Shown: positions 1 to 7,974, counted from the first letter of the stretch. The stretch is DNA of 35,235 bases from Lachnospiraceae bacterium (GCA_024697595.1 JAILFK010000020.1:1-35235); one strand, 5' to 3'. Made by a program: numbers and translations. Notes: generated by a model not told the origin, from the letters alone.

Positions 1-330
1 TTCAGACTCCAGGAAATTTGTCACGGCAGAGACCGATAAGGAGATTCCTTCGCATTTCTCCAGAAGCTCGGTAAAGTGCGTGAAATTGGCTTCATAGTAT
101 TTTGTACGGTAAAGATCCACGACGTTCTTTCTGACTTCATCCGGGATTGTGACGGCAGGCTTTCGTCCACGATTACCATGTACGAATGCTGCTTTCCCTC
201 TTTCTTTATATGCTACGATCAAGCGATTGACCTGCCTCTTGGATATACCTAATGTAAGAGCTGCACGATCCTTGTTACCGTTTGTATCCACAAGCTTTTT
301 GATAACTTCATATTTCTTTTGTTCATCCAT
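1..330 (-). CDS. IS1202/ISNCY-family transposase, N-terminal part (cut by window start)
   Basis: The 110 visible residues start MDEQKKYEVIKKLVDTNGNK. They contain a helix-turn-helix around residues 20-45 (DRAALTLGISKRQVNRLI), then the motif HGNRGRKP (51-58) and DLYRTKYYEANFTHFTELL. This combination is typical of IS1202/ISNCY transposases, which bind the IS ends through the HTH and carry a catalytic DDE domain further on, outside this window. The start is uncertain. ATG at 330 has no good ribosome site close by, while a strong AAAGGAGGTG (367-358) lies 5 nt before an in-frame ATT at 354. The frame is open upstream, so a nine-residue-longer product is possible. Intactness of the rest cannot be judged. 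Confidence 0.7.
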   Translation of the reverse strand, partial: MDEQKKYEVIKKLVDTNGNKDRAALTLGISKRQVNRLIVAYKERGKAAFVHGNRGRKPAVTIPDEVRKNVVDLYRTKYYEANFTHFTELLEKCEGISLSVSAVTNFLESE

Positions 331-443
331 CCTTAAATTAACCTTTCTGATAATGTCCACCTCCTTTACCAGAAGGTAGCCTACCACATTTGAGACATTT
401 TCTCTTGTGGTTTATTAAGACATTATCAAAAATGGTTTATACA
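1..443 (-). mobile_element. Truncated IS1202/ISNCY-like insertion sequence, one end only
   Basis: The window opens inside an insertion sequence read on the minus strand. It holds the first 110 codons of a transposase and its leader. The outer end is not certain. Reading inward from about 443, the minus strand begins TGTATAAACC, which could be the terminal repeat, and AATGTCT recurs twice in the subterminal DNA (about 390-425). The other end lies outside the window, so neither terminal repeats nor a target duplication can be matched. The rpsU promoter starts 27 bases beyond the inferred end. The family call rests on resemblance of the transposase N-terminus to IS1202-type proteins, from memory. 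Confidence 0.6.
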
Positions 444-469
444 CAGTTATAAGATATAAAAAAATGATA

Positions 470-497
470 TTGACGAAAGTGATATTTATGATATAAT
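470..497 (+). promoter_or_regulatory. rpsU promoter
   Basis: TTGACG (470-475), a 16-nt spacer and a perfect TATAAT (492-497) give a strong sigma-A type promoter. Transcription would begin near 504, leaving a leader of about 60 nt before rpsU. The leader can fold TTGGTG-AAGATA-CACCAA (509-526). This is the only good promoter seen between the IS end and rpsU. Confidence 0.75.
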
Positions 498-563
498 AAG
501 GAACGGTGTTGGTGAAGATACACCAATGCGAACGTTTCAACCGAAGGGAGGTTGGGTTAGACG

Positions 564-740
564 ATGTCAAGCGTAAAAGTTAAAGAGAACGAGTCTTTAG
601 ATAGCGCATTACGTAGATTCAAGAGAAATTGTGCTAAGGCTGGTATCCAGCAGGAGATCAGAAAAAGAGAGCACTATGAGAAGCCATCAGTAAAGCGCAA
701 GAAGAAGTCTGAGGCTGCTAGAAAGCGTAAGTACAACTAA
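564..740 (+). CDS. rpsU: 30S ribosomal protein S21
   Basis: The 58-residue basic protein starts [20 protein letters not shown] and ends in a lysine/arginine-rich tail ([13 protein letters not shown]), the full length and pattern of bacterial S21. It sits in the 30S subunit near the platform and helps 16S rRNA engage mRNA. AAGGGAGG at 544-551 precedes the ATG by 12 nt, slightly long. The gene is monocistronic, with its own promoter (470-497) and a strong terminator (772-800). The leader hairpin may mediate feedback, but that is inference. Confidence 0.95.
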   Translation: MSSVKVKENESLDSALRRFKRNCAKAGIQQEIRKREHYEKPSVKRKKKSEAARKRKYN

Positions 741-771
741 AAGTTGGACCTAACTTAATTAGACATTTAAG

Positions 772-800
772 GAGATACGAGCGTTCGTATCTCTTTTTTT
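772..800 (+). terminator. rpsU intrinsic terminator
   Basis: GAGATACGA (772-780), loop GCGT, TCGTATCTC (785-793), then seven T. This is a nine-pair perfect stem with a U-run, a classic Rho-independent terminator closing the rpsU transcript. Confidence 0.93.
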
Positions 801-865
801 GGGAAAAATTATAATCTTAACAGATTGTTTTATAAATTTAATTTTGTTAAATGGAGGGCCTAAAA

Positions 866-2458
866 ATGGCTGACATTAGAAAAGAAATTGAGAAGAGAAG
901 AACATTTGCCATCATATCCCATCCGGATGCAGGTAAGACTACATTGACGGAGAAATTTCTATTATATGGTGGACAGATTAATCAGGCTGGTTCCGTAAAG
1001 GGAAAGGCTACTGCTAAGCATGCAGTGTCTGACTGGATGGAGATAGAGAAGCAAAGAGGTATCTCGGTTACATCTTCGGTTTTACAGTTTGAATATGACA
1101 ATATGTGTATCAATATCCTTGACACTCCAGGACATCAGGATTTCTCAGAGGATACATACCGTACTTTGATGGCTGCGGATTCTGCAGTAATGGTAATTGA
1201 CGGAAGTAAGGGTGTGGAGGCTCAGACTAGAAAGTTATTCAAGGTTTGTGCTATGAGACATATACCGGTGTTTACATTTATCAACAAGATGGATAGAGAT
1301 GCGCTAGATACATTTGAACTTCTTGATGATATTGAAAATGAACTTGGTATTCCAACATGTCCAGTAAACTGGCCGATAGGATCTGGTAAAGAGTTCAAGG
1401 GTGTATATGATAGAAATACAAAACTTGTAATGACCTTTGCTGATACTGAAAAAGGTACCAAGGAAGGTGTGGAGACACATATTTCAATTGAAGATGATGC
1501 TTTGATTACAGAGATTGGTCAGGATAAGTTTGACCAATTGACTGAAGAGTTAGAATTATTAGATGGTGCGGGAGCAGAGTTTGATCAGGAACTTGTGGAT
1601 GCAGGTGAATTATCACCAGTATTTTTTGGTTCAGCTTTGACTAATTTTGGCGTGGAGACATTTTTACAACATTTCTTGAAAATGACCACATCACCACTTC
1701 CAAGAATATCAGACAAGGGAGAGATTGATCCTTTCTCAGATGATTTTTCTGCCTTTGTATTTAAGATTCAGGCGAATATGAACAAGAATCATAGAGATAG
1801 AATTGCCTTTATGAGAATATGTTCTGGAAAGTTTACTGCCGGAATGGACGTGTATCATGTCCAGGGCGGCAAGAATGTGAGATTGTCACAACCTCAACAG
1901 ATGATGGCTGAGGAGAGAAAGATGGTGGAGGAAGCCTACGCGGGAGATATTATCGGTATCTTTGATCCGGGAATCTATTCTATTGGCGATACAATCACAT
2001 CAGCCAAGGACAAGTTTGAGTTTGAGGGTATTCCAACCTTTGCCCCAGAGCATTTTGCCAGAGTTATTCAGATGGATACTATGAAGCGTAAGCAGTTTAT
2101 GAAAGGTATCAATCAGATTGCTCAGGAGGGAGCAATTCAGATATTCCAGGAGTACAACACAGGTATGGAAGAGATTATAGTGGGTGTTGTAGGTGTGCTT
2201 CAGTTTGATGTGTTAAAGTTTAGATTGGAAAATGAGTATAATGTTGAGATAAAGATGGAGAATCTACCTTATGAACATATTCGATGGATTGCTAATCCTG
2301 AGGAGGTGGATCTTGACAGAATTCAGGGAACTTCGGATATGAAGAAGGTGAAGGATCTCAAGGATAGGCCACTTCTATTATTTGTAAATGCATGGAGTGT
2401 GGGAATGGTAGAGGATAGAAATGATAATTTAGTTCTCACAGATTTTGCCAAGAATTAA
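866..2458 (+). CDS. prfC: Peptide chain release factor 3 (RF-3 GTPase)
   Basis: This 530-residue translational GTPase recycles RF1/RF2 from the ribosome after peptide release. The GTPase domain shows the P-loop SHPDAGKTT (18-26), switch II DTPGHQDF, and the guanine-specificity motif NKMD. Beta-barrel and C-terminal RF3 domains follow, with characteristic stretches near EEIIVGVVGVLQFDVL and the C-terminal half. An ATG at 851 is in frame, but GGAGGG (853-858) overlaps that codon's downstream bases and is well placed for ATG 866, so 866 is chosen. It stands alone between the rpsU terminator and its own terminator at 2502-2528. Its promoter is unclear; a TATAAT at 810-815 lacks a convincing -35. 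Confidence 0.95.
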   Translation: MADIRKEIEKRRTFAIISHPDAGKTTLTEKFLLYGGQINQAGSVKGKATAKHAVSDWMEIEKQRGISVTSSVLQFEYDNMCINILDTPGHQDFSEDTYRTLMAADSAVMVIDGSKGVEAQTRKLFKVCAMRHIPVFTFINKMDRDALDTFELLDDIENELGIPTCPVNWPIGSGKEFKGVYDRNTKLVMTFADTEKGTKEGVETHISIEDDALITEIGQDKFDQLTEELELLDGAGAEFDQELVDAGELSPVFFGSALTNFGVETFLQHFLKMTTSPLPRISDKGEIDPFSDDFSAFVFKIQANMNKNHRDRIAFMRICSGKFTAGMDVYHVQGGKNVRLSQPQQMMAEERKMVEEAYAGDIIGIFDPGIYSIGDTITSAKDKFEFEGIPTFAPEHFARVIQMDTMKRKQFMKGINQIAQEGAIQIFQEYNTGMEEIIVGVVGVLQFDVLKFRLENEYNVEIKMENLPYEHIRWIANPEEVDLDRIQGTSDMKKVKDLKDRPLLLFVNAWSVGMVEDRNDNLVLTDFAKN

Positions 2459-2501
2459 AAAAGATTTGTTGACATAGATTGACATATGAAATTATAATAA
2501 G

Positions 2502-2528
2502 GACAGCGAGTTCATCGCTGTCTTTTTT
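2502..2528 (+). terminator. prfC intrinsic terminator
   Basis: GACAGCGA (2502-2509), loop GTTCA, TCGCTGTC (2515-2522), then six T. The perfect 8-bp stem closes prfC before the recA control region. A consensus-like promoter (TTGACA 2469-2474, 18 nt, TATAAT 2493-2498) lies directly in front of it. Confidence 0.9.
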
Positions 2529-2578
2529 GTCCTTCTTGTTTAAGAGAAATTCACGAAATTATTATGTATAAAAGATAT

Positions 2579-2656
2579 CGAACAAATATTCGAGAGTGTG
2601 TTGACTTTTGATTTTTGTTGGTATAATATATTATCAAACAAGCGAACAAAAGTTCG
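2579..2656 (+). promoter_or_regulatory. recA SOS promoter with two LexA boxes
   Basis: The promoter is TTGACT (2601-2606), a short 15-nt spacer and an extended -10 TGGTATAAT (2619-2627). It is flanked by two copies of the Bacillus/Clostridia LexA operator GAAC-N4-GTTC. CGAACAAAAGTTCG (2643-2656) is a perfect match just downstream of the transcription start. CGAACAAATATTCG (2579-2592) has one mismatch and lies upstream of the -35. LexA at both sites would hold recA-recX low until DNA damage. The family operator is known; its use here is inferred. Confidence 0.88.
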
Positions 2657-2675
2657 AATCGGAGGAGATTATAAA

Positions 2676-3737
2676 ATGGCAAATGAAGATAAACTTAGAG
2701 CATTAGATGCGGCGATTTCACAGATAGAGAAGCAATATGGCAAGGGATCAGTTATGAAACTGGGAGATACCAGTAGTATGATGCAGGTGGAGACAGTTCC
2801 AACAGGTTCACTTAGTTTAGATATTGCCCTTGGACAGGGTGGACTTCCAAAGGGAAGAATTATTGAGATATATGGACCTGAATCTTCAGGTAAGACAACA
2901 GTGGCATTACATGCAGTTGCTGAGGTTCAAAAGCAAGGTGGTATTGCAGGATTTATCGATGCTGAGCATGCTCTTGATCCAGTATATGCCAAGAAAATTG
3001 GTGTAGATATAGATAATTTATATATTTCACAGCCGGATAATGGTGAGCAGGCACTTGAGATTTGTGAGACTATGGTTCGCTCAGGCGCCGTTGATATAGT
3101 TATTGTGGATTCTGTTGCAGCTTTGGTTCCAAAGGCGGAAATTGATGGTGATATGGGAGATTCTCATGTGGGACTTCAAGCTAGACTTATGTCACAGGCT
3201 TTGCGTAAGCTTACAGCTGTAATTAGCAAATCTAATTGTATTGTTATATTTATCAATCAGTTGCGTGAGAAGGTTGGTATTATGTTTGGTAACCCTGAGA
3301 CAACTACTGGTGGTCGTGCGTTGAAATTCTATTCATCTGTTAGATTGGATGTTCGTCGTATTGAGGCGATTAAGCAATCAGGCGAGGTTATTGGTAATAG
3401 AACTCGAATTAAGGTAGTAAAGAATAAGATAGCGCCACCTTTTAGAGAGGCTGAATTTGATATTATGTTCGGCGAGGGAATATCTCGTGAGGGGGATGTG
3501 CTGGATATTGCTGCTAACTTAGATATAGTTAATAAGTCTGGTGCATGGTATGCCTATAAGGGAGAAAAGATTGGCCAAGGTAGAGAAAATGCCAAGAACT
3601 TCTTGAAAGAAAATCCTGTTATTTTCCAGGAAATAGATACTTTGGTTAGAGAGCATTATTTTAGTGCGCAGGAAGAAGTAGATGCGGTAGATGACAATAC
3701 TGCAGATGCAAAATCTGGAGAAACTGATGCAGAATAA
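2676..3737 (+). CDS. recA: Recombinase RecA
   Basis: This 353-residue RecA performs strand exchange in homologous recombination and triggers LexA self-cleavage. It starts [20 protein letters not shown], has Walker [10 protein letters not shown] (67-75), the DNA-binding loop regions, LMSQALRKL and [10 protein letters not shown], and ends in an acidic tail ([12 protein letters not shown]). GGAGGAG (2661-2667) is 8 nt before ATG 2676. An in-frame GTG at 2598 lies inside the promoter and is rejected. The gene is controlled by two LexA boxes and is followed by recX, whose start overlaps its last codons. Confidence 0.98.
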   Translation: MANEDKLRALDAAISQIEKQYGKGSVMKLGDTSSMMQVETVPTGSLSLDIALGQGGLPKGRIIEIYGPESSGKTTVALHAVAEVQKQGGIAGFIDAEHALDPVYAKKIGVDIDNLYISQPDNGEQALEICETMVRSGAVDIVIVDSVAALVPKAEIDGDMGDSHVGLQARLMSQALRKLTAVISKSNCIVIFINQLREKVGIMFGNPETTTGGRALKFYSSVRLDVRRIEAIKQSGEVIGNRTRIKVVKNKIAPPFREAEFDIMFGEGISREGDVLDIAANLDIVNKSGAWYAYKGEKIGQGRENAKNFLKENPVIFQEIDTLVREHYFSAQEEVDAVDDNTADAKSGETDAE

Positions 3738-4341
3738 TTATATTCGTTCAATTATATCTATACAAAAAGCAAAAAAGAAAATCTGTCTCTCTAATGGGAC
3801 AGATTTTGTTCTTTATAATAAAGAGGTTAAGCAATTTAATCTACAGGAGGGTGAGGATATTTCTGAGGAGGAATATGAGACGATTCTCCAGGAGGTTTTC
3901 TATCCTAGAGCAAAGAAGAGAGCGATGCATTTATTGGAAAAGATGGATAGAAGTGAGAAGCAGCTTAGAGATAAGTTGAGGGATGCGGGATATCCACCAG
4001 AAGCAATAGATGTTGCCATAGATTATGTCAGATCGTATCACTACTTAGATGATGAGAGATTAGCAAGATCCTTTGTGAGATTTTATCAAGATTCAAGAAG
4101 TGTTAATCGCATTAAACAAGACCTTATGAAGAAAGGAATTTCTAAGGATATTATTGCAGTGGTGTTAGAGGAGGAATATACCAATTCTCAGTTAGATTTG
4201 ATACGCAAACTGATGGAAAAGAAAAAATATGATCCGGATAATGCTACTCAAGAAGAAAAAGCAAAAATGTATAGATTTCTGCTGGGGAGAGGATTTTTAT
4301 CTTCAGATATCAGTAGAGCGATGCATGAAGAATTCGAGTGA
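3727..4341 (+). CDS. recX: Regulatory protein RecX
   Basis: RecX is a small helical protein that caps RecA filaments and inhibits RecA activity. The 204-residue product has the three-helix repeats typical of the family, for example [24 protein letters not shown] and later [23 protein letters not shown], with the central [10 protein letters not shown] motif. ATG 3727 is chosen because GGAG (3717-3720) sits 6 nt upstream. An in-frame ATG at 3691 lies deeper inside recA without a ribosome site. It overlaps recA by 11 bases, so it is translationally coupled and under the same LexA control. No clear terminator follows. Confidence 0.9.
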   Translation: MQNNYIRSIISIQKAKKKICLSNGTDFVLYNKEVKQFNLQEGEDISEEEYETILQEVFYPRAKKRAMHLLEKMDRSEKQLRDKLRDAGYPPEAIDVAIDYVRSYHYLDDERLARSFVRFYQDSRSVNRIKQDLMKKGISKDIIAVVLEEEYTNSQLDLIRKLMEKKKYDPDNATQEEKAKMYRFLLGRGFLSSDISRAMHEEFE

Positions 4342-4388
4342 TTTTTAGTTAATATTTACTGAAAAAGCACTATATTTTGTGTATTCCC

Positions 4389-4422
4389 TTGACATAAAAT
4401 ACAATAAAGTTTAAACTTTATT
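4389..4422 (+). promoter_or_regulatory. rny promoter candidate overlapped by a 20-bp perfect palindrome
   Basis: TTGACA (4389-4394) is followed after 17 nt by a weak -10, TAAACT (4412-4417). A perfect palindrome, AATAAAGTTTAAACTTTATT (4403-4422), covers the spacer and -10, the position expected for a repressor operator. It has no T-run after it, so it is a poor terminator for recX. A second possible -10 lies around 4429-4438 (TAATAATATAT). Which protein binds is unknown. Confidence 0.55.
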
Positions 4423-4485
4423 ATGTTGTAATAATATATGCAAAAAAGATTATTTTGATTTTGTATATAGACTAAAATTTAATAA

Positions 4486-4499
4486 AAGGAGGTGCTCCT
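4486..4499 (+). promoter_or_regulatory. rny ribosome-binding site inside a small hairpin
   Basis: The Shine-Dalgarno AAAGGAGGTG is followed at once by CTCCT, so AGGAG (4487-4491), loop GTG, CTCCT (4495-4499) can form a 5-bp hairpin that hides the ribosome site. ATG 4505 follows five bases later. This could dampen rny translation. Confidence 0.5.
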
Positions 4500-4504
4500 G
4501 TGCA

Positions 4505-6055
4505 ATGAATATAGGTATTATTATAGCTGTTATCATTACACTTGTAGTATCCGTTCCTGTATCTTTGTTTATTGCAAATAAAAATTACCAAAAGGCTTCT
4601 GCCATTAAAGTTGGTAATGCTGAAGACAAGGCTCGTGAGATTATTGATGAGGCTGTTAAAGTTGCAGAGACAAAGAAACGTGAAGCTCTTCTTGAAGCCA
4701 AGGAAGAATCACTTAAGACTAAGAATGAATTAGACAAAGAGATTCGTGAACGTCGTTCTGAAATTTCGAAAAATGAGCATAGAATAGCTCAGAAGGAAGA
4801 AAACTTAGACAGAAAGAACGAGGCTTTGGAAAAGAAAGAAGCTGAATTTGCTCGTAAGGAAGCGGTACTTAACAAGGAGAAAGCAGAGGTTGCTAAGTTA
4901 AATGAGCAACGAGTGCAGGAATTAGAGAGAATCTCAGGACTTACCTCCGAACAGGCGAAAGAATTTCTTTTAAAAACTGTTGAAGAAGATGCAAAGGTCG
5001 ACGCCGCAAAGTTGGTGAAGGAGTCGATAGCACAAGCGAAAGATGAGGCCAACAAAAAAGCTAAGGATATTGTGGTTACTGCAATTCAGAAATGTGCAGC
5101 TGATCATGTGGCAGAGACAACAATCTCTGTTGTGCAATTACCTAGCGATGAGATGAAGGGTAGAATTATCGGTAGAGAGGGTAGAAATATTCGTACTCTT
5201 GAGACACTTACAGGTGTTGAATTAATTATAGATGATACACCGGAAGCTGTTATTCTTTCATCATTTGATCCAGTGAGACGTGAAGTTGCACGTATAGCAT
5301 TGGAAAAACTTATAGTAGATGGACGTATACATCCAGCAAGAATTGAGGAGATGGTTGAGAAGGCTCAGAAAGAAGTTGATCAGCTTATTCGTGAAGAGGG
5401 TGAAGCTGCAGCTCTTGAAGTAGGAGTGCATGGTATCCATCCTGAACTTATCAAATTACTTGGTAAGTTGAGATTCCGTACAAGTTACGGTCAGAATGTA
5501 TTAAAGCATTCTATTGAGGTTGCTCAATTAGCTGGTTTACTTGCTGCCGAGATTGGTGAAGATGTTAGAACTGCCAAGAGAGCAGGATTGCTTCACGATA
5601 TTGGTAAAGCAGTTGACCGTGAGATGGAAGGTTCACATGTTCAACTTGGTGTTGAATTATGTAAGAGATACAAGGAAAATCATGTGGTTATCAATGCGGT
5701 TGAAGCTCACCATGGTGATGTTGAACCGGAGACATTATTGGCATGCCTTGTACAGGCTGCAGATACTATTAGTGCTGCTAGACCTGGTGCTCGTAGAGAG
5801 ACTATTGAAGCTTATTCAAACAGATTACAACAATTAGAAGAAATTACTAATGAATTCAAGGGCGTTGAGAAATCCTTTGCAATTCAAGCCGGAAGAGAAG
5901 TCCGAGTAATGGTAGTTCCTGATCAAGTCAATGATGCTGATATGGTATTAATGGCTAGGGATATTGCAAAGCGTATTGAAGCTGAAATGGAATATCCTGG
6001 ACAGATCAAAGTTAATGTAATTCGTGAATCACGTGTTACAGACGTAGCAAAGTAA
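4505..6055 (+). CDS. rny: Ribonuclease Y
   Basis: RNase Y is the membrane-bound endoribonuclease that starts mRNA decay in Firmicutes. The 516-residue protein has an N-terminal membrane helix (about residues 3-24, [21 protein letters not shown]), then a long charged coiled coil (about 30-200, rich in EKK/EAK heptads). A KH RNA-binding domain follows ([15 protein letters not shown], about 219), then an HD phosphohydrolase domain with HDIGK (about 364) and the second histidine region EAHHGDVEP. All expected parts are present at the family's usual length. The gene is followed by a strong terminator. Confidence 0.96.
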   Translation: MNIGIIIAVIITLVVSVPVSLFIANKNYQKASAIKVGNAEDKAREIIDEAVKVAETKKREALLEAKEESLKTKNELDKEIRERRSEISKNEHRIAQKEENLDRKNEALEKKEAEFARKEAVLNKEKAEVAKLNEQRVQELERISGLTSEQAKEFLLKTVEEDAKVDAAKLVKESIAQAKDEANKKAKDIVVTAIQKCAADHVAETTISVVQLPSDEMKGRIIGREGRNIRTLETLTGVELIIDDTPEAVILSSFDPVRREVARIALEKLIVDGRIHPARIEEMVEKAQKEVDQLIREEGEAAALEVGVHGIHPELIKLLGKLRFRTSYGQNVLKHSIEVAQLAGLLAAEIGEDVRTAKRAGLLHDIGKAVDREMEGSHVQLGVELCKRYKENHVVINAVEAHHGDVEPETLLACLVQAADTISAARPGARRETIEAYSNRLQQLEEITNEFKGVEKSFAIQAGREVRVMVVPDQVNDADMVLMARDIAKRIEAEMEYPGQIKVNVIRESRVTDVAK

Positions 6056-6063
6056 TTACAAGA

Positions 6064-6095
6064 GATGGCCAGTGCGATGCATTGGTCATCTTTTT
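6064..6095 (+). terminator. rny intrinsic terminator
   Basis: Twelve paired positions (6064-6075 with 6079-6090, two of them G-U) around a GAT loop, followed by five T. It lies only about 20 bases before the start of the Nudix gene, so that gene probably depends on read-through or a promoter not recognised here. Confidence 0.85.
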
Positions 6096-6116
6096 AGTTA
6101 AGTAGGAGAGTAAAGA

Positions 6117-6686
6117 ATGTCTGAATCATCAAATAATAAAGAGTATGTTAAGAGACTTGATAGAACTCAAGTATATAATGGAAATATTATAGAATGTTAT
6201 TCTGATAAGATGAAATTGCCAAATGGAAAAATTGAAAATTGGGATTTTGTTCATCACAAAAATGGTGCTGCTTGTGTGCTCCCAGTTCTTGAAGATGGAA
6301 GGATTATTTTAGTCCATCAATATAGACCGGCATTGAATCGAATGACATGGGAGGTTCCAGCAGGTTGTAGAGACGCGGCTGATGAACCTACTGAGATAAC
6401 TGCTGCTAGAGAGTTGACAGAGGAAACAGGATATAAAAGTGGTGATATTGCATTTTTACTTTCTTTGAAGTCAACAGTTGCTTTTTGTGATGAACTTATA
6501 GATGTGTATTTGGCAAGAGATTTATCTCCAGGAGAACAGCATTTAGATGAGGCTGAAGTGATTGACATTAAGGCTTGGACAATGGAGGCTGCATTAGAAG
6601 AAATTTATTCAGGACGAATTCAGGATTCTAAAACAGTCTCGGCCATATTAGCTTATGAGGCAAAGCGATTGTCCGGGAAATTATAA
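6117..6686 (+). CDS. Nudix hydrolase, ADP-ribose/ADP-sugar pyrophosphatase type
   Basis: This 189-residue cytosolic enzyme belongs to the Nudix family, which cleaves nucleoside diphosphates linked to another group. The upstream motif VLPVLEDGRIILVHQYRPAL and WEVPAG are typical of ADP-ribose pyrophosphatases (NudF-like). The Nudix box reads G-C-R-D-A-A-D-E, then seven residues, then RELTEETGY. The metal-binding REL-EE part is intact, but there are six rather than five residues between the first G and E. AGGAG (6105-6109) serves ATG 6117. It converges on the DAHP synthase gene with a shared terminator. The exact substrate cannot be read from sequence. Confidence 0.88.
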   Translation: MSESSNNKEYVKRLDRTQVYNGNIIECYSDKMKLPNGKIENWDFVHHKNGAACVLPVLEDGRIILVHQYRPALNRMTWEVPAGCRDAADEPTEITAARELTEETGYKSGDIAFLLSLKSTVAFCDELIDVYLARDLSPGEQHLDEAEVIDIKAWTMEAALEEIYSGRIQDSKTVSAILAYEAKRLSGKL

Positions 6687-6713
6687 TATTAATTACAATA
6701 GATTTTAGTATAT

Positions 6714-6749
6714 AAAAATAGAGAGGACATTTTTGCCTCTCTATTTTTT
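6714..6749. terminator. Bidirectional terminator between the Nudix gene and DAHP synthase
   Basis: AAAAATAGAGAGG (6714-6726), a 9-nt loop, then CCTCTCTATTTTTT (6736-6749). The stem has A on the left and T on the right, so it can end transcription from both converging genes. Confidence 0.9.
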
Positions 6750-6752
6750 ATA

Positions 6753-7787
6753 TTACTTATTCATTTCTGCAATCATATACAATAACTTCTTAGAATCTTC
6801 CCAACCGAGACATGGATCTGTAATGGATTTTCCATAGACTTGGCAGTCAGATATTGGCTGGTTTCCTTCTTCGATGTAACTTTCTATCATTACACCTTTT
6901 ACAAGTTTTTTTACATCATCTGAGAATTGACGGCTGGCCATAATCTCTCTTGTAATACGAATTTGCTCTTTAAATTGTTTGTTGGAATTAGAGTGGTTGG
7001 CATCCACAATACATGCTGGGTTAACTAAATCCATCTCGCTATACATATTTGCAAGTCTGAGCAAATCTTCATAGTGATAATTTTGAGTGCTGTTGCCATG
7101 TTTGCTTACAGCACCACGCAGAATTGTGTGAGCAAGAGGATTACCTGTTGTTCTCACTTCGTATCCTGCAAATGTGAAATGGTGTGGATGCTGTGCTGCA
7201 TAAACGGAATTTAACATTACAGAAAAATCTCCTGAAGTAGGATTTTTCATTCCGGAAGCTACATCAAATCCACTAACTGTAAGTCTATGATGTTGATCCT
7301 CTACAGAACGTGCGCCAATGGCCACATAAGATAAAATGTCCTCTATGTAAGGCCAATTTTCAGGATATAACATCTCGTCGGCACAAGTGAATCCGCTTTC
7401 CTCAATGGCACGTATATGCATTTTTCTCATGGCAATAAGACCTTCAACCATATCTGGAGCTTGAGTAGGATCAGGCTGTGAAGCGATACCCTTGTATCCA
7501 GAACCTGTGGTACGAGGCTTGTTGGTATATATACGTGGCACAATTTTTACTTTGTCTTTTATCTCTTCTTGAATAGGAGCTAGACGGCTTACATAGTCAC
7601 ATACTGCGTCTTCATTATCTGCAGAACATGGTCCGATTATTGCCAATACTCTAGAATCTTTTCCTGTGATAATATCAGCGATTTCTTTATCATTTTGTTT
7701 TTTTATTGCCTGTAACTCTGGTGTCATAGGAAGTTGTTCCTTGATTTCCTCTGGTGTTGGCATTGGTTTTAAATATGTAAAGCTCAT
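6753..7787 (-). CDS. aroF: 3-deoxy-7-phosphoheptulonate (DAHP) synthase, class I
   Basis: This enzyme joins phosphoenolpyruvate and erythrose 4-phosphate in the first step of the shikimate pathway. The 344-residue protein matches the AroF/AroG/AroH type: ITGKDSRVLAIIGPCSADNE, PRIYTNKPRTTGSGYKG (active-site KPRTT), GARSVEDQHHR, GMKNPTSGD and CIVDANHSNSNK with the metal-binding residues. The symbol aroF is generic, since the feedback amino acid (Tyr, Phe or Trp) is not decidable here. AAGGAGA precedes ATG 7787. It is transcribed from a promoter at 7855-7827, divergently from aroD, and ends at a bidirectional terminator. Confidence 0.95.
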   Translation of the reverse strand: MSFTYLKPMPTPEEIKEQLPMTPELQAIKKQNDKEIADIITGKDSRVLAIIGPCSADNEDAVCDYVSRLAPIQEEIKDKVKIVPRIYTNKPRTTGSGYKGIASQPDPTQAPDMVEGLIAMRKMHIRAIEESGFTCADEMLYPENWPYIEDILSYVAIGARSVEDQHHRLTVSGFDVASGMKNPTSGDFSVMLNSVYAAQHPHHFTFAGYEVRTTGNPLAHTILRGAVSKHGNSTQNYHYEDLLRLANMYSEMDLVNPACIVDANHSNSNKQFKEQIRITREIMASRQFSDDVKKLVKGVMIESYIEEGNQPISDCQVYGKSITDPCLGWEDSKKLLYMIAEMNK

Positions 7788-7826
7788 TCTTGTTCTCCTT
7801 AAAAATCTAATAAATTACCATAGACA

Positions 7827-7855
7827 ATAATATATAAAATAGAAATTAGTGTCAA
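7827..7855 (-). promoter_or_regulatory. DAHP synthase promoter (minus strand)
   Basis: On the minus strand TTGACA (7855-7850), a 17-nt spacer and TATTAT (7832-7827) form a near-consensus promoter. The predicted start near 7820 leaves a leader of about 33 nt with no attenuator or riboswitch fold visible. Confidence 0.8.
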
Positions 7856-7891
7856 TTTACAAAAGTTACAAAATACCCAAGGATTTAAGCA

Positions 7892-7946
7892 TTTTCATAG
7901 TTATTATCTCGGTATTATAATCTTTTGGTTTTCATGGTTATTATCT
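7892..7946. repeat. 18-bp direct repeat in the aroF-aroD control region
   Basis: TTTTCATAGTTATTATCT (7892-7909) and TTTTCATGGTTATTATCT (7929-7946) match at 17 of 18 positions and start 37 bp apart. The second copy abuts the aroD -35 and the first lies about 80 bp upstream of the aroD start. Both also lie upstream of the divergent aroF promoter. The arrangement suggests a regulator binding site pair. Confidence 0.75.
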
Positions 7947-7974
7947 TGCCATTAGGTAACTGGTGTTTTATACT
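7946..7974 (+). promoter_or_regulatory. aroD promoter
   Basis: TTGCCA (7946-7951), 17-nt spacer, TATACT (7969-7974). Transcription would start near 7981. The upstream direct repeat touches the -35, as for an activator site. Confidence 0.7.

Noticed and set aside
149-379. Plus-strand open frame over the IS
   Set aside because: It is antisense to the transposase, has no ribosome site, and its product resembles no known protein.
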